Of a stretch of 64,000 nt of DNA, positions 60,638 to 64,000 are shown one piece after another. Below the pieces are notes generated by a model. It made no database searches. It was not told the origin of the DNA and saw nothing but the letters and a program-made list of their open reading frames with translations. This DNA comes from Allomuricauda sp. F6463D. GTDB lineage: Bacteria > Bacteroidota > Bacteroidia > Flavobacteriales > Flavobacteriaceae. The stretch spans positions 496,001 through 560,000 of the forward strand of contig NZ_JALKAN010000002.1 in the NCBI RefSeq assembly GCF_023015965.1, in the 5' to 3' direction. A program made the position numbers and the translations under genes. How positions within the stretch are numbered: position 1 is the stretch's first letter; each line of letters begins with the position of its first letter.

Positions 60638-61903
60638 ATCGAATCCTAAATCCTTTCGGTAATACATTCCATCAAAATGGAGCTTTTCCATATTTTGATA
60701 GGATTTCTGTAGTGCCTCTTTATAGCCTTTACCAAAGGAGGTAATTGCTATTACACGTCCTCCATTGGTTACCACTTTGCCATTGGACTCCTTGGTTCCT
60801 GCATGAAACACAATGGAATCTTCAATATTTTCGGTTCCTGTGATTTCCTTGTCTTTTTCGTAGGCTTCTGGATAACCTCCCGACACTGCCATGACCGTTG
60901 TTGCAGTTCTTTCGTCGATATGGAGATCCACTTGATCCAAAGTTCCATCTGCCATTGCCGATAATACTTCTACAAGATCGTTTTTAAGCCGCGGTATCAC
61001 CACTTCGGTCTCGGGATCACCCATTCTAACATTATACTCGATTACTTTGGGTTCTTCCCCAACTTTTATCAAACCAATAAAGATAAAACCAACATAGGGC
61101 AAATCGTCCTTTTTAAGCCCTTCTACAGTAGGCTTTACAATTTGGCGCTCAATCTTGTCCATAAAAACCTTATCGGCAAAAGGGACTGGTGAAATTGCGC
61201 CCATTCCGCCCGTGTTGAGGCCTGTATCTCCTTCGCCTATCCGTTTGTAATCTTTAGCCGTTGGAAGTATTTTATAATTGGTACCGTCAGTAAGTACAAA
61301 ACAACTCAATTCTATACCATCCAAAAATTCCTCAATTACCACAGTGGCACTTGCACTACCAAACTTAGAATCCAGTAACATGGATTTTAATTCATCCTTG
61401 GCTTCTTGAATATCCTGAAGAATCAATACGCCCTTGCCTGCTGCCAAACCGTCGGCCTTGAGCACGTAGGGTGGTTTTAGGGTTTCCAAAAAGGCATAAC
61501 CTTCTTCCAAGGTTTTATCTGTAAAACTTTGATATGCTGCCGTTGGAATATTATGTCGCATCATAAACTCTTTGGCAAATTCCTTGCTCCCCTCGAGTTC
61601 GGCTGCCGCTTTTTGAGGTCCTATAACCGCAACGGGTTTTAATTCTGTATCATTCAAGAAAAAATCGTGAATTCCATTTACCAAGGGATCTTCGGGTCCA
61701 ACAACAACTAAATCAATGTTTTCTTTTAACACTAATGTTTTGATGGCTTCAAAATCGTTTACCCCTACCTCAACATTTGTGGCTATTTCAGATGTCCCGG
61801 CATTTCCAGGTGCTACAAATAGTTTAGATGTTTTTGGGCTTTGGGAAATTTTTAGGGAAATGGCGTGTTCGCGTCCGCCAGAACCTAGGACCAAGATGTT
61901 CAT
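60632..61903 (-). CDS. purD: Phosphoribosylamine-glycine ligase
   Basis: The 423-residue ATP-grasp enzyme starts MNILVLGSGGREHAISLKIS. It has the ligand loop LKADGLAAGKGVLIL, the GEGDTGLNTGGMGAISPVPF motif and EYNVRMGDPETEVVIPRL. It makes glycinamide ribonucleotide in purine synthesis. Length and motifs are standard. Confidence 0.97.
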   Translation of the reverse strand: MNILVLGSGGREHAISLKISQSPKTSKLFVAPGNAGTSEIATNVEVGVNDFEAIKTLVLKENIDLVVVGPEDPLVNGIHDFFLNDTELKPVAVIGPQKAAAELEGSKEFAKEFMMRHNIPTAAYQSFTDKTLEEGYAFLETLKPPYVLKADGLAAGKGVLILQDIQEAKDELKSMLLDSKFGSASATVVIEEFLDGIELSCFVLTDGTNYKILPTAKDYKRIGEGDTGLNTGGMGAISPVPFADKVFMDKIERQIVKPTVEGLKKDDLPYVGFIFIGLIKVGEEPKVIEYNVRMGDPETEVVIPRLKNDLVEVLSAMADGTLDQVDLHIDERTATTVMAVSGGYPEAYEKDKEITGTENIEDSIVFHAGTKESNGKVVTNGGRVIAITSFGKGYKEALQKSYQNMEKLHFDGMYYRKDLGFDL

Positions 61904-61918
61904 GTTTCAACGTTTTGG

Positions 61919-61926
61919 CAAAAATA
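61919..61926 (-). promoter_or_regulatory. -7 promoter box for purD
   Basis: TATTTTTG on the minus strand fits TAnnTTTG and lies 15 bases before the purD ATG at 61903. No -33 element was recognised. Confidence 0.4.
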
Positions 61927-61945
61927 CGTTTTGACGGGAACTTGT

Positions 61946-62923
61946 CTAGCTATTTGATGAAAAATCTCTGTGCACTGCCCACAACTGATCGGGAGATAGT
62001 GATTTAAAGTATTCATATACTTTTTTGAGTCCTTCGGAGCGATGCACTTTGGGTTCCCAGTCCAAAATATTCTTGGCTCTAGAAATATCGGGCTGACGTT
62101 GCATGGGGTCGTCCTGTGGTAAGGGTTTAAAAATAATCTTTTGGTCCGTCCCCGTTAGATTGATGATTTCTTGGGCAAATTCCAAAATAGTAGTTTCATC
62201 CGGATTCCCAATATTAATGGGCTCCACATAATCACTCATCAACAAGCGGTAGATACCTTCGACTTGATCATCAATATATGTAAAGGATCTTGATTGTGAA
62301 CCATCTCCAAAAACGGTCAAATCTTCTCCTCTCAGTGCCTGCCCCATAAAAGCGGGAACTACTCGACCATCATTCAATCGCATACGTGATCCGTAGGTGT
62401 TGAATATCCTAACGATTCGAGTATCCAGGCCATGGTGTCTATGGTAGGCCATGGTTATTGATTCCATAAATCGTTTAGCCTCGTCATATACTCCTCTAGG
62501 GCCTATTGGGCTCACATTGCCAAAATAGTCTTCGCTTTGCGGATGTACCAAGGGGTCTCCATATACCTCTGAAGTCGATGCTACAAGGATACGTGCTCCA
62601 TGATCTCTGGCCAACCCCAACAGGTTTAACGTGCCCAAGGAACCCACTTTTAGTGTTTCGATGGGGATTTTTAAATAATCAATTGGGCTTGCAGGTGAGG
62701 CAAAGTGAAGGATGTAATCCATTTTACCTGGAACATGGACAAATTTGGTGACATCGTGATGGAAGAAATCAAACCTTTTTAGGTGAAACAAATGTTCAAT
62801 GTTCCTAATATCTCCCGTGATTAGGTTATCCATACCAATTACATGATGCCCTTCTGCTATAAACCGATCACAAAGGTGTGAGCCTAAAAATCCTGCTGCT
62901 CCGGTAATGAGTGTTTTTTTCAT
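61946..62923 (-). CDS. UDP-glucuronate decarboxylase-like SDR enzyme
   Basis: The 325-residue extended SDR has [14 protein letters not shown] for NAD binding, the Ser in [10 protein letters not shown], the YxxxK pair in [10 protein letters not shown] and the UXS-type [23 protein letters not shown] enzymes turn UDP-glucuronate to UDP-xylose. It follows the sugar-phosphate transferase gene after 5 bases, so both serve surface polysaccharide synthesis. Confidence 0.9.
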   Translation of the reverse strand: MKKTLITGAAGFLGSHLCDRFIAEGHHVIGMDNLITGDIRNIEHLFHLKRFDFFHHDVTKFVHVPGKMDYILHFASPASPIDYLKIPIETLKVGSLGTLNLLGLARDHGARILVASTSEVYGDPLVHPQSEDYFGNVSPIGPRGVYDEAKRFMESITMAYHRHHGLDTRIVRIFNTYGSRMRLNDGRVVPAFMGQALRGEDLTVFGDGSQSRSFTYIDDQVEGIYRLLMSDYVEPINIGNPDETTILEFAQEIINLTGTDQKIIFKPLPQDDPMQRQPDISRAKNILDWEPKVHRSEGLKKVYEYFKSLSPDQLWAVHRDFSSNS

Positions 62924-62928
62924 ATAAC

Positions 62929-64000
62929 CTAATAGGCTTTAGCCTCTCCTTTTAATGCATTAAGAATTGTTTGCAACATAATCTTTAGGTCAAGAAACAT
63001 AGACCAGTTCTCAATATAAAAAATATCGAACTTAATCCGGTTTTGAATATCGGCCTCCTGTTCAATTTCACCGCGATATCCCCTTACTTGTGCCAATCCT
63101 GTAATGCCTGGTTTAACAAAGTGGCGAACCATATATTTGTCTACACTGGAAGCATACTCGTTGGTATGCTTAACCATGTGTGGGCGAGGTCCTACTACGG
63201 ACATCGTTCCAAAGAGCACGTTGTAGAATTGTGGAAGTTCATCTATACTTGTCTTTCGAATAAACCTCCCTATTTTGGTAATGCGCATATCATTTTTTGT
63301 GGCTTGTATATCATCAGCTTTGTGATTCGGCGCCATAGATCGAAACTTATAACAGTAAAATTCCCGATTATCTATTCCATTTCTTGTTTGTCTAAAAAAT
63401 ACTGGACCTTTAGATTCAAGCGTGATTAACAAGGCTAACAGCGGTGTTAACCATGAGAGCAGACCGATAATTACAAAAAGAGAAAAAATAATATCAAAAC
63501 TTCTTTTTATAAATGCATTTATAGGGTTATCCAAAGGGATGTCCCTTAATGAAAGAACCGGAATATAATCGTAATACTCAAATTTTAATTTTTTGGCAAA
63601 GATGTTTTTATTGTCCGGTATAAATTTAAGAGTCTTTAAGTTGTTATCTGCGAAACTGATGAATTTAGCTATTTCTTCGTTTTTAAGTTCTGATATGGAA
63701 CAATAAATTTCATCGACTTTATTGTCATGAATATAGCTGAAACAACCTCGAATATCAAAGTCGTGGGATTTTGGAGAAAATTGTTTTTTAAAATTATACC
63801 CGAACTCCACTCTTTCATTAAAAACCTGCCGAAGTTGATCGGTTTTCTTGTTTTTTCCAATAATCACTACATTCCTTATGTTTCCCTTTACTCTTTCCCG
63901 ATACCTCATCAAAAGAAAATAGCTTAAGAACTTTAAGGTTGAAATAATTATAAAAGTAATAACAAAATATTCAGCCAAAGCAAGTCTACTTATGACAGGT
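62929..64000 (-). CDS. Polyprenyl glycosylphosphotransferase, 5' end cut by window
   Basis: The frame stays open to the right edge, so the true start lies outside; a TTG at 63978 is only an internal codon. Visible parts are an N-terminal membrane segment, a soluble linker domain ([20 protein letters not shown]), a further membrane helix (about 180 residues before the end) and the bacterial sugar transferase domain with [40 protein letters not shown] and VGPRPHMV. It adds the first sugar phosphate to undecaprenyl phosphate. It resembles the WcaJ family. Confidence 0.93.
   Translation of the reverse strand, partial: PVISRLALAEYFVITFIIISTLKFLSYFLLMRYRERVKGNIRNVVIIGKNKKTDQLRQVFNERVEFGYNFKKQFSPKSHDFDIRGCFSYIHDNKVDEIYCSISELKNEEIAKFISFADNNLKTLKFIPDNKNIFAKKLKFEYYDYIPVLSLRDIPLDNPINAFIKRSFDIIFSLFVIIGLLSWLTPLLALLITLESKGPVFFRQTRNGIDNREFYCYKFRSMAPNHKADDIQATKNDMRITKIGRFIRKTSIDELPQFYNVLFGTMSVVGPRPHMVKHTNEYASSVDKYMVRHFVKPGITGLAQVRGYRGEIEQEADIQNRIKFDIFYIENWSMFLDLKIMLQTILNALKGEAKAY

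Overview
The window reads as chromosomal DNA of a marine-type Bacteroidota, most likely family Flavobacteriaceae. The basis is: gliding and type IX secretion genes (gldH, a SprE/PorW-like gene); Bacteroidota-type families (DUF4292, DUF5687, DUF6168, DUF6341, DUF6427, DUF4254, HU-CCDC81/SPOR, 7TM LytS kinases with LytTR regulators); a split ATP synthase operon lacking atpD and atpC; AT-rich DNA; and repeated matches to the Bacteroidota -7 promoter box TAnnTTTG. I cannot fix the genus from sequence alone. No rRNA, tRNA, CRISPR array, transposase or integrase gene was seen.

Layout. 1-5.4 kb: a partial Xaa-Pro aminopeptidase, a DUF2721 membrane protein, a RimK-like ligase and a LytS/LytTR two-component pair. 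5.6-10.1 kb: a collagen-like lipoprotein, then sdhCAB with its own promoter and terminator. 10.1-13.9 kb is an accessory patch: an orphan vsr endonuclease, a broken cytochrome P450, a second collagen-like lipoprotein, a broken second copy of the vsr 3' end, a CI-like repressor with two well-spaced operators, a small HTH-like protein, a GNAT enzyme, and a 34-residue peptide gene with its own promoter and terminator. 13.9-20.5 kb: the 3-oxoacid CoA-transferase pair, PBP1A, gldH, ricT and trhO. 20.8-29.3 kb: recA, a lipoprotein, an ECF sigma factor with an anti-sigma/outer-membrane fusion, a degenerate GAF-LytS kinase next to an intact 7TM-LytS kinase, plsC and trpS. 29.7-39.2 kb: dprA, an HU/SPOR protein, a thioesterase, and a long minus-strand envelope run (flippase, dut, nucleotidyltransferase, TPR, DUF4292, EnvC-like, aldo/keto reductase). 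39.3-48.1 kb: atpG-A-H-F-E-B, two small ATP-synthase-associated membrane proteins, a bactofilin and a SprE/PorW-like lipoprotein. 48.2-54 kb: an ABC exporter, a flavin/2Fe-2S reductase, a patatin and the arsenosugar genes (CMD-like protein plus ArsS). 54.1-57.4 kb: a four-gene cassette of largely uncharacterised proteins. 57.8-64 kb: glycosyltransferase 9, DUF4254, DUF6427, DUF6341, purD, a UDP-glucuronate decarboxylase-like SDR and a partial polyprenyl sugar-phosphate transferase.

The most notable signal is the cassette at 54.1-57.4 kb. It encodes a zinc ribbon protein, a coiled-coil protein with a central zinc ribbon, a protein with an internally duplicated module, and an SPFH-SHOCT protein. 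It lies between the intact 3' end of arsS and a second, internally deleted copy of that 3' end; a 65-bp stretch is identical but for one base. The vsr locus shows the same design: intact gene, foreign-looking material, broken copy of the same 3' end, then a converging host gene. Two independent cases suggest a shared route of cassette gain at gene 3' ends, by site-specific insertion or by recombination that leaves a scar. By analogy with Bacillus YdjGHI, the cassette may be a membrane-stress or membrane-organising system; that function is inference.
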